From contig OX388311.1 of assembly GCA_947579605.1 (NCBI GenBank), forward strand, positions 29,204,951-29,268,950: 64,000 nt of DNA, read 5' to 3'. Positions within the stretch are counted from its first letter, which is position 1. Each line of letters opens with the position of its first letter. This document shows positions 45,101 through 55,595 of the stretch, one piece after another. Origin of the DNA: Athripsodes cinereus (taxonomy: Eukaryota; Arthropoda; Insecta; Trichoptera; Leptoceridae). A program made the translations under genes and the position numbers. The notes under the pieces are model-generated. The model searched no databases and had not been told where the DNA came from. It was given only the letters and a program-made list of their open reading frames with translations.

Positions 45101-48100
45101 TAATTCTAGTTGCTCGGAGAGTTCAACAGCGGTCAAACCTAATATTGAGAACGAAAGCATTCCACCTCACCTTGCGAAATCAAATACCCATGAAGTTAAT
45201 GAGAACAACAATCTGATACCCCTTAAAAGTGCTGATATAAAGACCTATAATAATAATAATAATAATATGCTAAAAGTTGATGATAATAAAGTTGAAACTA
45301 TGATTGTGAACAATATTACTACACAACATTCAAATCAGCAAAATAAAATGGAACAAATGTCATCATACATTGCGCAAGGTAACAGAAATACTCCAGTAGG
45401 AAATGATGTACCTATTGATAAAAGTGAAATAAATCAGAAAATAAGCAATAATAAAAACAATAAGGAGACCAAAGATGCAGTGTCAGACAAACCTAATCAA
45501 TATGTTAGAACAGTATTCTCTGAAAATCATGACTCACAGTTCAACCATCCAGGGACGCTATATCCTAATTGCTTGTACAGTCAACCCGTTGTTTCGGCTC
45601 CCTTGGTGAATGGCAATGCATATTCCACTTCAGTGAATTTCCGCCACGCTGATAATTTCATTGACTTGCCAGATATAAGTAAACCATCTCGTGGCAAATC
45701 AGCTTTAGGTAAAGAGATATTAAAGAAACATCAATATGAAAATCCGACAGAAGAAAAGAACTACAGCACAAATAATTCTCAGGATAAAATTACAAAGAAT
45801 GAATTGAATGCACAACCTGTTCATGAGTCAGTTTTGAAGTATGTCAGCGCAGACAATGTCCAACATACTTTAGTTGATTTGTCTAACACAAAAGTGAAGG
45901 AATATCCTAAACCACCAAATGTTGGTATTGAAACTGAAAATATCTATTCTGATGGCAAATATTCATCTCAGTATGAAAATAATTGTTCTAATAATTCATA
46001 TAATTCTACAAACTACAATATTGGAGATTTACTTAAATCAAAATCTAGTAATTTGTCAGCTTCCATAATTGATAACCAATCTTCAAAACAAATGGTAAAC
46101 GAAGTGAATCAGGCAAGTCCCACTAATGAGTCCATTGAAATCTCTTATCAAGTGTGTGAGGAGAGGTTATCAGCTAATTATCTTGAGAGAAACAATCCCA
46201 GTGTTGGGCCTAAAGGAGATAAGAAACATGATTTTTCAATGAGACATTGTAACAATATTATAAAACATAACATAGATAACATCATCTTAACTAATGCAGA
46301 TGTTGCAAATTCTGATTACAAATATGATATTCCATGTAAATACACTGTTGGTTTTGATTCACAAATAGTTGCTACTGATTTAAGTATGGTTAAAAATTAC
46401 GAAAACTATGATTATGTTTCCAAAATCAATAAACCTAATTCAGAAGTACCGACAGTTGACACACCTCTGAGGACCCCCGAAATAGCAGGCGATCGATTGG
46501 AAGAAATGGGACTTTCTTCATTGATGATTAAAACAGATGTTCAGAAGCATTCTCATGAATCTATTTTCGAACCTGTAACAGATCACCAAGAATTAGAAAA
46601 TGTATTTGATCCTCTACAAAAGACCTCGGAGTCTAAATTAGATACATCAACTCCATCTGAAAGTTTTGAAAGACCATTACAAAATCATGAAGACATAACT
46701 GATAACGAGTCTACCAAAAAGTCAACCAATGATGAATGTGTGACTAACAATTTCGCTTCAATATTTGAAGAACCAAAAATAGAAGAAGAAAATCATTCTG
46801 GAAAAGTATCCACTGAAAAAGTTGATGAAAGTCAGTCAGTAACTAAAGCTGTTGATTTGAGTGATTTGTCATTTGAATTTATTCCAGAGAAGGCAGAAAA
46901 TATCAATAAACATGTTGAAAGTCCCTCAAAATGTAATACAGATGTTGAAGAAATGGATTTGGAACATGAAAATTGTGCTACTAAACAATATGATGATGAG
47001 TTAGCTACAAGTGTGGGAACAGAATGCAGTCCAGCAACAGTAGAATGTCAACAAAGTAATCAAGTTTCAGTGAAATCAGATACTTACAATAATGACATTG
47101 TTGATAAACTTGAAATAACTCCCGATGACAAATATTTAAATAAAAGAGATATGGATACCTTTGATAATTGCGATTTCAAAACTAACAAAGAGAATGCAGA
47201 TGATATAGCTAACGGTGATAGCTCAGATGACACAAATGTAAAATTGGAAGTTAATCATATTGAAATATCTGAAACAGTTTGTGATCTTGTCAGTACAAAT
47301 TCTGTCACTGAAAATAATGATTTGGACTTACCTGGTAAAGAGGTCGCTGATTTGAATAATGAAGAACTTTCCGCTAATAAATTGTCAACAGAGGATCGTT
47401 GTGTCTCTGATGTGAATGAAGAAAACAAAATATCAGATGGAGATGATTTACCACAGCAAGAAGAGGGTGAAATTAGTCCTCAAACACAGTCCAATCAAGA
47501 TGAAAAGGAGGTATGTAAAATACCTGATCAAATGCAAGAAGAAAATTTAGAAATTCTCAATGTAGAGAATGACAACAAAATACAAGACTTTGATGGCTCA
47601 GATATACAGAATGATTCTATTGCAGACAAATATTGTTGTGAAGATGAGCAAAGAAATGAAGATTACATTGACAAGGTTCAAGAGTTTGCTACAACCATCG
47701 AGCAAAGTCATCCTAATGTTGAAAGCTTAGCATATGAAGATCATGTTACTGAAGAGAAAAAATTGGATGTTTTGGATGAACCTTCTGTTGCTTCTAACAA
47801 TAATCAAAATTCACAAACTTACAAAGGTGATATCACAGAAGAACAAAATTGTGATAGTGTGGTGTCTATAGATAATCCTGATCAAGACCATGAGATTGAA
47901 AATCTGAATCTTGAAGATAACATCAAGGAACCTCGAGAAAACAACAGTGTGCAGTCTGATGCATTTATTGATGATGTCCAAAATGATGAGGATTCACTGG
48001 ATCATGGTAAGGAAGAAGAAATGTTGTGTGACAGTATTGAATCTTCTCTAACTGATGACAGTATTCATATTGATCATAGTCTGTCATGCGAAGACCATGC

Positions 48101-51100
48101 TGAGAAACATAATAATGTGGAATTAACATCAAACAATAATGAAGTCCAAGATAATGAAAATCAAAACCATGAATCTGAAACTTCAGGAAAGCAAGAACTT
48201 GATTGTATGGAGTCTGCCACCGAAATAAATGGAAGTGAAGTTGTCGAAAATCAGGTGCAAGAATATCAAAGCATCAATGCACAAAATTGCGATAGTGTAG
48301 AATCTACCTCAGCTGATGATACTGAAAATCAAAAATTGGATGATGAATCTTTAGAAGAGCATAAACATTGTGACAGTGTAAAATCTAACGTTAGTAATGA
48401 TGTAGAGGTTTCTTGGGATGTTGTTAATGAAGTCATGGATACAACTGTTGAATATGACAATGCCAAAAATGCAATTGTTGCAAATGATGATGGTATGGCA
48501 ATTAAGGAAGATAAAGGAGCAGACATTGATTCTAGTGATTTAATTGAAAGTGTCAAAGAAGATGATAAATATATAGAATCAGGTGATGTCTGTCAAGTTC
48601 TTGATGATGATGCTTCAGCGTCACCTGATGAAGGTTTTGAAAAAGACACAAGTGCAGAACATGAACAGGGTGATATCCCAGAAGATGAAACACATCATGT
48701 AACAAGCAGTACAGAGATAGTAGAGCAGATTAATGATGAAACTGAGAAACAGAACTTTTTTGAAGATCATGGTGATAAGTCTGATGATGGTCATCAAGTC
48801 TTGGAAATAAGTCTTAATGAAAATGACCAAAGTATTAGTTTTGATGTTGACCATGAAGTAATAAGACATCATATTGAATCTCAGTACCACTCTTTCCAGT
48901 TGGCTATTGATTCTGATTTGATATCAGCTGATGGAAATATATTGTACTGTCAAATTGAGTCTCCAAATTCTATGAAATGTGACAGAGGGGATGAGGAGAA
49001 GTATTATATCCAAGTTGATTCATTAACAGCTGTGACAGAAGGTGAGGGAGTGTCTATGGTATCATGTGACGCGCAAGAAGTTCAATATAGAAATAGTTCA
49101 GAGGATGTTGTGGGATACAGTCAGGAGGATACATGTGTTCCATGGATAGAAGATGTAGCCTGTGTGGAGACAGTTGTATCAGAGGAAATTGTGTGTGACG
49201 AAGGAGAAGAGTCACAGGAAGCTTATTCTCCTGAACCACTTTGGGGACCAAATTCTTCTTCCCCAGATGAATCTATAGTTGATGATTTACCTTTAACTCC
49301 TCAGTCAACTACCGAAAGTATAATCAATGAAAATTCAAAAGAACCCGATTATATTACTCTGATAAATAATGATCCAATATTAGAAGAAAGTCAAAATAAT
49401 TTGAGTGAAAATGAATTTGAAAACCTCTCACTCGCAATGAGCAATGAAGATCATAGTTCTTCAAACTTCAGTGAGGTGTTCTTAAAAACTTCCGCAAATA
49501 TAGAACCTCCGAAATGTCAGTATGATCAAGAGTTGATAAATGTTCTGACAGGCAAAGCTGATTGTGATAAGAAGAAAGAAGATTTAATAAAAGTCTTGCT
49601 CGGTAAAAACGATAGCGATAGTGAAAGTGATGTAACGGTGCCAGAAACAGTAATTGTTGTGGACCAAAAAGACAAAGATAAGAGCTGTGATTTTAATACA
49701 TACCAGGCCAGTACACCTGTACAATATGTACCAAATAAGACAATCAGTTCTCGCTGTAGCGATGGCGAGGATACTGATGATTCTGTTAGTTCCAAAGATA
49801 GTGAAAATATATCTAGTGATACTTATTATAAGAACGATTCCTTCCCCCAGGGTAGGCTTATTACCAAGGGGGCACAAAAATATATTCCACCTGTAGATGT
49901 TAGTTACCAAGCCTTCAAGTGCCAGTTGCCTCTGCCAGAGGAAAAATTGTTGTTACTTACCAAGAAGTTGAACGAGATGAAAGGAGACAAAACAGAAGAA
50001 GTGGACTTAGAAAATAAGGTAAATAAAATTGTTATTCCTAAGCGTACTAGCAATTGTAAAGATGTTGTAATGAAGAAAGTTAAACCAAAGTTTGATGACG
50101 TCCTAAAGGACATAGACGAGTCAAATATGACTTGGTGTAAGATGAAATTGAGGAAGTTTAATAAAAATAAACCATCAACATCCATTCCAAAAGTGGTTAT
50201 CAAAAAGAGTGATCAGGGATCTCTCTATACGACTAAAGTAGATGAGAGTGAATCTAGTGTAGAAGGTAAATCTGTTGGACAGCCTGAAGAAAGTGTTGTT
50301 GATATCAGAAATGAGGATAATGTTGATAGACTTTCTAATATGTCAGCAAAGAAAAGAGTGAGTCATGTTAAGAGTCCATGTGCTGGTTCTAAATCCATGC
50401 TGGAAAATGATGACAATAAGAAAAGTGCTTTTGATGAAAGTATGTCTACCGGTACTTTGAAGAATATGGAGAAATATTTAACTGGGGTAAAGTCAGCAAA
50501 TAATAGAAGAAAATCAGTGTGCTACGAAACATATTTAGGTGCTAAGAAAAATACTGCAAGTAAACAAGATGATTTTACATTCAATAAACCAGGAAAAAAA
50601 GTAAGCAAAAGACGGAGATTTGCAAATGTTGATAGTGATGGATGCAATACAGAAAGTGATGCCAGCGATCATGGTGATTCAATTTCAGCAAAAGCTTTGA
50701 ATGATGAACCAATTGTGAAACCTGCAAAGAAAATCAGTGGCAGAAGAAAGACATTATGTAGTGATACAGATATCAATCTTTTTGTACCGGATAAAAATAT
50801 TGTAACAGAGTCAATCAATTGCAAGAGAATAGGTAAACGAAGACAGACTGTCTCATATGATACTAATATAAACAGTTTAATAGCTGATGCAAGTGATCCT
50901 GTTACTGAAAAACCAAAGAAAATCAGTCAGAGACGAAAAACTATGACTTGTGATTATCCAGAAGAATCAAGCTTTAGCAAACCTCAGAAAAATATTGTCA
51001 ATAAACCTGTTAGAGGAAACACATTGAGTTATCATTCTTCACCTCGCAGCAGTGATGATAACACTAGCACTCTCTCTGATTTTATTAAACCAATCAATAA

Positions 51101-53201
51101 AATCAGTCGCAGGCGTATGACTGTGTCCTGCGATACAGTTGAATATAAGAAAACATTGTTGAATGAAAATATGTCCTCCGATAATAAAAGTAAAAAGAAG
51201 AAGTCTATGAGTGATGAAAAGTACATCCGCAATTCTTCTAGTGATAGAGATGATGATTCTGGCTTCACCAAACCAAAAATAAGTAAAATAAATCAGAGGA
51301 GAAAAACTATCTGCGACAATGTCACAGAAGAATGCAACCGATCCAAAAGTACAATTGAAAATGAGCGCAAGTCGCGTAAATCAGTTGATTATTACAGGAG
51401 GAAGAGTGTCTCCTCTGAAAGAAAAGATAGCAAGCTGGAAAAGATTAGAGAATATGACGATTCTGCAAAGCTAAACAAAAAGACAGTCCAAAGGAAGTTA
51501 AGTATATGCTATGATCCAGAATCTTCCAAATCAGAAAACGAAAAGAATGAAACTGACAAACCTGTTGTCAAAAAAATAAGTCATAGGCGAATGACTATTA
51601 GTTATGCTTCACCTTGTAAATTAGATAAAGATATAACTTCTTCAGAAGACTCTCAAAAGACAGAAAAGAAAGTAATTCAAAGGAGAATGACTGTTTGCTA
51701 TGATCTCGAAACACCCAGTGTAGAAGATAATGAACGTGATTGGAATGATAATTCTCATTTAAACAAACCAGCCAAAAAAATTCCAAGCCGTCGAAGAACT
51801 ATTTGTGAAGATCGGGAACATGAAAAGCTCAAAAGCATTCCGACTAAGGGAGATAATGTCAAAGAGAAAGCGGTTCCCATTTCTGATAGAAAAAAATCTG
51901 TCTTGTGTGATGTAGACAATAATGGTTTAAGAAGGATTCAAGAGTTCTCCAATCCATCTGCCAGGAAGATTAGTAGACGAAGAATGACTGTTGCCAATGA
52001 TTCTGTTTATGGAAATTTTGATATGCAGGATTTCAATCAAAATATTACTTCTTATGAAACTCCTTTTAACAGGTCACAAAGCAATAGAATTGGTGAAAGT
52101 AGATCTAGCGATGGAGAAAACATAATTAGCAGTAAGAAATCTCACTCACCAACTTACAGATCGAGGAAAAGATCAAAAGACGAATCAGATAAAAGATTGA
52201 TCTACAAAAGATCATCAATATCTAGCGAGTCACAACCTCGTGGATCACGTAATAATTCCAACGAACGAAATGAATCTAATAAGTCTGCCAAAAAAATAAA
52301 TCATAGACGACAAACTATTTCTTTGGATACTAATACAACTAAAACAGATTGTGATAAGAAGAAAAAGGAATTTGATTCATCAGAGAATGTGAATCACAAA
52401 AGGTTAATACTGTCCTGTGATCCAGAACCTTACATTCCGCAGCGAGTAGTTAAAAGAAGTGGTTGTGAACCAGAGAAGATTAATCATAGGAGGTTAACTG
52501 TGTCGGGTGATAACTCTCGCTATCAGTTGACAGATAGCTCTAGTGATGACGATGAGATGTCGTACAAACCTGAAAAGAAAAGGAAGACCATATCATACAT
52601 ACCTAGTCGATTCATAAATCTTCTGGAGTCTGATGAACCAGATACGAAAATAAAACACAGGAGATTGACTCTGTCTTATGATTCACAACCTTACATACCC
52701 ACAAGTATGAAAAGCAAGAGAACAGATCTGACACAAAAGAAAATACCTCATCGAAGATTAACTATTTCGTACGATGAGCGTACTGATTCAAACGATTCTG
52801 CAGACGAAAAGGAAGTCAGTCATAAACGAATGACAGTTTGCTACGACAATTACTTCAACAAAACTGATAATATTAATAAAAAAAGAAAGAGTATCATGTA
52901 CGAATATCATCATAAAGAAAGTAGATCTCCAGATTTATCAGGAAAAAATTGGCAACCCTTCGTATCCCTGAGAAAAAACATCATTCTCGAAGAGATGATT
53001 AAACATAACAAGTGTGGAGTATCGTTTTTCGGCGGAACTCCTCAAAAAGCATCAAATTTATTGCAGGACAATAGTACGAGTGAAGATGAAGAAAATGCGG
53101 ATAAATTGACAAGTTCGCATAGAGACGATTGTGATTCTAACAGATTAATAAAAAATCCTATAAATAGTGCTAGTCAGAAAACGGAACATTATTCATTATA
53201 A
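42165..53201 (+). CDS. Giant single-exon ORF, 3,678 aa, unrecognised low-complexity protein with two repeat arrays
   Basis: I do not recognise the family. The ORF is uninterrupted for 11 kb, so it is certainly coding. Layout by residue: 1-60 Ser/Gly-rich head; about 60-480 Pro/Tyr-rich (LRPSYYPPPPPTP); about 590-865 some 17 copies of a 15-20-residue unit with consensus Y-S-x-[ED]-K-x-N-V-P-V-P; about 900-1450 Asn/Ser-rich with a short Asn run; about 1450-2450 strongly acidic (D/E/N/S, many DSVES-type phrases); about 2780-3580 some 22 copies of a basic motif R-[RK]-x-[TS]-[VIL] followed by an acidic residue, spaced about 35-40 residues (SRRRMTVSCD, NHRRLTVSGD, PHRRLTISYD); then a less repetitive tail GKNWQPFVSLRKNIILEEMI...GVSFFGGTP (about 3592-3630). 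No signal peptide, transmembrane segment or catalytic motif is visible. The RRxT-type sites fit basophilic kinases such as PKA or Aurora. Nuclear or cytoskeletal scaffolding is a guess. Confidence 0.93.
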   Translation: MESNSSGKLEGVIQGNSELRKHDSSGSGSGSDRQAASSRGYIAEGRKEAAARPCAVIGPESVGHPYTRKEDLGRSWNSGTASSYYQYPYYPTRDISPRQSFQENMSHAAIVPSSSEMKNYQEANDASKPSAGASSKYCEPPILVRPSHVEVLRPSYYPPPPPTPVDYQRYPEYTTPRIQVIKGAQMFSKVTEQTPHILPPTPNYPSKGYSRASSLRYEPYQIKDKYTQSTRYIPGSSHGHAHAHPHEYSYQYPSHVSPLATIEKFNEVKKCLAQSSEYPLRYLPLPTSHNTEYQSKVPVPMPVRRGQHSTTSQYPESSSVSHVDPYAGSQPKLYGYNIPEKSSQYNHYPRAAQDARSKQTYYPQYSGIPYQEPRLNDTVHNPSYAKPHTSGHISYAPVNTHYAAPPYQKPIEVPFHERTVDYDPAYYRYYQKHAQQPVIPYNPLDHVPTQFSPNIISPAESTASCNSVTTLPPQSLEDGGYVSQCSTSSGRSSDPNATATVKENFLEPGPKNKLEQNTNTSSKTSNTKSDKQEKDKKKSLDLRQYYSTWQEELEETPRSQETPNSLESVPVSETSNAVDANVTSVPPQNTNIYSTDKVSVSEISHTVYPTDKLKVPSSQHNVYAAKTSLPVTMPNVPVPPYSAYPIGKTNVSVSSSRATYSAERASVPVPPYGMYASNKSLLPPHAYSGYPMEGSNIFFPQRIMYSADRMQVPVSLHGTYSTAKSNTTLPSYPIYSAVKPSPVPTTHSSYTQDTVSSSPHRGYSVEKSNIPVSSQRMYLTEKTNVPMTPQRVSSTDKINMPDPSYNVYSKEKLNTIVPPHGSYSTEKANVPVPQHGVYSGDKANVPVPSYNAYSREKAIVPPIVNHPTYPNDKGNTYAEGYYRYNNASCKVANFNPVQDYNIMNSKSNKSSAITYTNKSLAISNKTVAVNAVTQKPNDSSDTSSLNEMIDVEAKISQSIIHKDVVFNYDIKPIEIPQTYNSSCSESSTAVKPNIENESIPPHLAKSNTHEVNENNNLIPLKSADIKTYNNNNNNMLKVDDNKVETMIVNNITTQHSNQQNKMEQMSSYIAQGNRNTPVGNDVPIDKSEINQKISNNKNNKETKDAVSDKPNQYVRTVFSENHDSQFNHPGTLYPNCLYSQPVVSAPLVNGNAYSTSVNFRHADNFIDLPDISKPSRGKSALGKEILKKHQYENPTEEKNYSTNNSQDKITKNELNAQPVHESVLKYVSADNVQHTLVDLSNTKVKEYPKPPNVGIETENIYSDGKYSSQYENNCSNNSYNSTNYNIGDLLKSKSSNLSASIIDNQSSKQMVNEVNQASPTNESIEISYQVCEERLSANYLERNNPSVGPKGDKKHDFSMRHCNNIIKHNIDNIILTNADVANSDYKYDIPCKYTVGFDSQIVATDLSMVKNYENYDYVSKINKPNSEVPTVDTPLRTPEIAGDRLEEMGLSSLMIKTDVQKHSHESIFEPVTDHQELENVFDPLQKTSESKLDTSTPSESFERPLQNHEDITDNESTKKSTNDECVTNNFASIFEEPKIEEENHSGKVSTEKVDESQSVTKAVDLSDLSFEFIPEKAENINKHVESPSKCNTDVEEMDLEHENCATKQYDDELATSVGTECSPATVECQQSNQVSVKSDTYNNDIVDKLEITPDDKYLNKRDMDTFDNCDFKTNKENADDIANGDSSDDTNVKLEVNHIEISETVCDLVSTNSVTENNDLDLPGKEVADLNNEELSANKLSTEDRCVSDVNEENKISDGDDLPQQEEGEISPQTQSNQDEKEVCKIPDQMQEENLEILNVENDNKIQDFDGSDIQNDSIADKYCCEDEQRNEDYIDKVQEFATTIEQSHPNVESLAYEDHVTEEKKLDVLDEPSVASNNNQNSQTYKGDITEEQNCDSVVSIDNPDQDHEIENLNLEDNIKEPRENNSVQSDAFIDDVQNDEDSLDHGKEEEMLCDSIESSLTDDSIHIDHSLSCEDHAEKHNNVELTSNNNEVQDNENQNHESETSGKQELDCMESATEINGSEVVENQVQEYQSINAQNCDSVESTSADDTENQKLDDESLEEHKHCDSVKSNVSNDVEVSWDVVNEVMDTTVEYDNAKNAIVANDDGMAIKEDKGADIDSSDLIESVKEDDKYIESGDVCQVLDDDASASPDEGFEKDTSAEHEQGDIPEDETHHVTSSTEIVEQINDETEKQNFFEDHGDKSDDGHQVLEISLNENDQSISFDVDHEVIRHHIESQYHSFQLAIDSDLISADGNILYCQIESPNSMKCDRGDEEKYYIQVDSLTAVTEGEGVSMVSCDAQEVQYRNSSEDVVGYSQEDTCVPWIEDVACVETVVSEEIVCDEGEESQEAYSPEPLWGPNSSSPDESIVDDLPLTPQSTTESIINENSKEPDYITLINNDPILEESQNNLSENEFENLSLAMSNEDHSSSNFSEVFLKTSANIEPPKCQYDQELINVLTGKADCDKKKEDLIKVLLGKNDSDSESDVTVPETVIVVDQKDKDKSCDFNTYQASTPVQYVPNKTISSRCSDGEDTDDSVSSKDSENISSDTYYKNDSFPQGRLITKGAQKYIPPVDVSYQAFKCQLPLPEEKLLLLTKKLNEMKGDKTEEVDLENKVNKIVIPKRTSNCKDVVMKKVKPKFDDVLKDIDESNMTWCKMKLRKFNKNKPSTSIPKVVIKKSDQGSLYTTKVDESESSVEGKSVGQPEESVVDIRNEDNVDRLSNMSAKKRVSHVKSPCAGSKSMLENDDNKKSAFDESMSTGTLKNMEKYLTGVKSANNRRKSVCYETYLGAKKNTASKQDDFTFNKPGKKVSKRRRFANVDSDGCNTESDASDHGDSISAKALNDEPIVKPAKKISGRRKTLCSDTDINLFVPDKNIVTESINCKRIGKRRQTVSYDTNINSLIADASDPVTEKPKKISQRRKTMTCDYPEESSFSKPQKNIVNKPVRGNTLSYHSSPRSSDDNTSTLSDFIKPINKISRRRMTVSCDTVEYKKTLLNENMSSDNKSKKKKSMSDEKYIRNSSSDRDDDSGFTKPKISKINQRRKTICDNVTEECNRSKSTIENERKSRKSVDYYRRKSVSSERKDSKLEKIREYDDSAKLNKKTVQRKLSICYDPESSKSENEKNETDKPVVKKISHRRMTISYASPCKLDKDITSSEDSQKTEKKVIQRRMTVCYDLETPSVEDNERDWNDNSHLNKPAKKIPSRRRTICEDREHEKLKSIPTKGDNVKEKAVPISDRKKSVLCDVDNNGLRRIQEFSNPSARKISRRRMTVANDSVYGNFDMQDFNQNITSYETPFNRSQSNRIGESRSSDGENIISSKKSHSPTYRSRKRSKDESDKRLIYKRSSISSESQPRGSRNNSNERNESNKSAKKINHRRQTISLDTNTTKTDCDKKKKEFDSSENVNHKRLILSCDPEPYIPQRVVKRSGCEPEKINHRRLTVSGDNSRYQLTDSSSDDDEMSYKPEKKRKTISYIPSRFINLLESDEPDTKIKHRRLTLSYDSQPYIPTSMKSKRTDLTQKKIPHRRLTISYDERTDSNDSADEKEVSHKRMTVCYDNYFNKTDNINKKRKSIMYEYHHKESRSPDLSGKNWQPFVSLRKNIILEEMIKHNKCGVSFFGGTPQKASNLLQDNSTSEDEENADKLTSSHRDDCDSNRLIKNPINSASQKTEHYSL
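43935..44757 (+). repeat. Coding repeat array 1: Y-S-x-E-K-x-N-V-P-V-P units
   Basis: About 17 units of roughly 48 bases encode phrases such as YSTEKANVPVPQHGVYSGDK, YSREKAIVPP and YSVEKSNIPVSSQ. Spacing and wording drift along the array, so it is an old, diverged tandem expansion within the giant ORF. Confidence 0.8.
50500..52910 (+). repeat. Coding repeat array 2: about 22 basic R-[RK]-x-[TS]-[VIL] units
   Basis: The units read, for example, KISGRRKTLCSDT, KISQRRKTMTCD, KISRRRMTVSCDT, KINQRRKTICDN, KISHRRMTISYA, KIPSRRRTICED, KINHRRQTISLDT, KIKHRRLTLSYD and KIPHRRLTISYD. A lysine-isoleucine lead, an arginine pair, a Thr/Ser and an aspartate a few residues later are kept while the linkers vary. 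Confidence 0.88.
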
Positions 53202-54104
53202 CATATCTACGGTTGTTGATTTTTTATTTTAAATGAATATTGATGGACTATTTTTCTATTAAACTTCATTTTCAATTAATATTTATAAGAAACGAAGCGA
53301 AATATTTCTGGATGCAAATATATATTATATAAATATAATATACAACATACATTGTCATAATTTTAAAATTATTTTATTCATGGACGATGATTGAGCATGT
53401 GATAGTAATAAAAAATTATTTATATTTATCAGTAGATATAGTCATTTTTATATTGTTTCTTTCATTATTTGTTATTATATTAATATTGATTGTCAATGTC
53501 GTGGTGTTTTAATATGTAAATCGTCATATACATATTATGTTAAGTTTAATTTTCATATGTACTGTTTGAGTACACAACAACGTTGGTTCCAGTCCTCCTT
53601 GTATTACTATTTAATTAATTACTATAATTACAAAATATTGATTTTTTATTGTGTTTAATTAATTTCGTTAATATTGTTTATTTAATATCATTTATTCAAA
53701 ACAATCAATGAATGAAATAACATTTTCTGTTTTGAATAATTATAGTTTTAATATATTTTTTCAATTTTTATGTAGTTTTAAGTATACATATTATATTATT
53801 ATTATGTTACATATTTAGGTACCTACCTATGTGTGATCGTGACTCGATTGAAAATCTACATTTTTATTTCATTGAATCCCTCCTCTTTTTAAATTTCATT
53901 ACGTCAGATGTTTTTGAAAATGCACTTTTGTGATTTTTGTTTATTTTATCATTTATGGGTCTTAAAAAACCTTGTGTGTAAAGATAAGGGAATGTGTCTC
54001 GTTTTTTTTTTATATTCCTACATATTTTTAATATCTCTATTGCGTTATTATTATTCTCAATATCATATCAACGTGTTATCAATATATTTTTTATTTATTT
54101 AGTA

Positions 54105-54245
54105 GTTTGCGATGGTTTGTAGCTCGATTATCAATTCTCGGACTGACAATCAAAAGATTGCAAGTTTGATTTCAATCACTGGTGACTTAATCCACCCTCA
54201 GGATACAAGAAAGCATTAAGCTCAGTGTGAGGGTGTCTGAGATGC
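54105..54245 (+). repeat. Degenerate tRNA-derived SINE-like sequence
   Basis: GCGATGGTTTGTAGCTCGAT, GATTGCAAGTTTGATTTCAA and the body words AAGAAAGCATTAAGCTCAGT, GTGAGGGTGTCTGAGATGC follow the order A-box-like, B-box-like, body. The B box is eroded (AGTTTGATTTC). A similar but weaker piece lies at about 57515-57605. Confidence 0.4.
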
Positions 54246-55595
54246 ATTGAATTCAATTTCAAATCCAGATTCATTTCTTTTTAATAATCCTTCACTAAAC
54301 GCAACACATTTTGTATGAGAGTATATTAGAATAATTGTATTTTTGTGACTTTTTTGTTTAATTGGTTATCCAACTAATGGGAGATACCACGAAGCGATAA
54401 GCATATTGTAAAACCTATACTTTGCCATGCCCTTAAGCTGTATCCAAAGTGGGGTAGGCAGAAAGGACTGGACGCCATATTGTTCTATCCTTACATACAC
54501 GCATGCCAATTTTTCTTACTCAACACGTGGCTGTGCGCCAGCGTTAATGTAGATTTCAATCCACGGTCATATCTGGGGTTAATACCTAATTATAAAGTTC
54601 CCACCTATTTTGTTGTACATTCCCACGTTACCCAAATATATATTAGTGTTTATTTATTTTATAATGTTTGTGTCAGGCCAGTTTTTTTTTCTTATTTATT
54701 CTATTGTATTTTCCATAACAAATGGTGCATATTTACACAATTGGAAGATTTTCGTAACATCTGTAATATTGTTTCAAACAATTTTCGCTAACACAAACAG
54801 AACAATATTGACATTTTCTTTGAATTGTAAATTATTAACAGTTTGCGGTTCCACGTGTGTGTCACGCACAATTAGATTATCCGTTGCGCACTTTATAGCT
54901 TTTTTCTTTATCACCAAATACATATTACCAATTCTAGTCAAGAAATAATTTCAATTGTTGGATGGCCAGTATTTTTGACAAACAATGTTGCAAATACTTT
55001 TCATTATTAAAGTTACAATATTGTTATGAGTGATGAGGACTTTACCCTTTCAGTTTGAGCGTGAAGTAATTCAAACGTGTTTGAGTGTGTCACACTGAAT
55101 GCTACATAATCGAGTTCACTTCATTATTTTCATGCTGTTGGAATTGTTTTATTCCACGCTCATTCAGATCGAGCGCAGAGTTACTATATAATTAAATCTT
55201 TTTCGCACATCATCAAATTGTAATTGCTCTATAACAATAAACTTTGTTAGTTATGTTTTGTGTATTTCACTTGCAATATATTTTTTAAGGAATATAATTC
55301 ATCTCCGGTTATGGATTCCTGGAATGGGACACTCAGCAAAGCATGTAAAAAAATTGAGTACTATTTTGTATTTCATAAAATACAAAGCATATTTTAATGG
55401 GAAAATAACACTCTTTAAGATTTGACCACACTCAACGGAATTCCTGTATCATTTTCATTCTATTCGTCTGTTTATATATTCATTAATAAAGACTTGTAAA
55501 TATAAATGGGTACAGACGAAATCTGCTTGTCAGAGAGAAACTACGTTACATCAAAAGATGTTGTGTATCAGTTTGTTCGTTCAAAGTTTTTTTAT

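Noticed and set aside
42125..53200. Many minus-strand and alternate-frame open runs under the giant ORF (for example 44628-45047 minus, 49654-49896 plus)
   Set aside because: They are shadows of the 3,678-codon frame and its repeats, with no independent coding signal.
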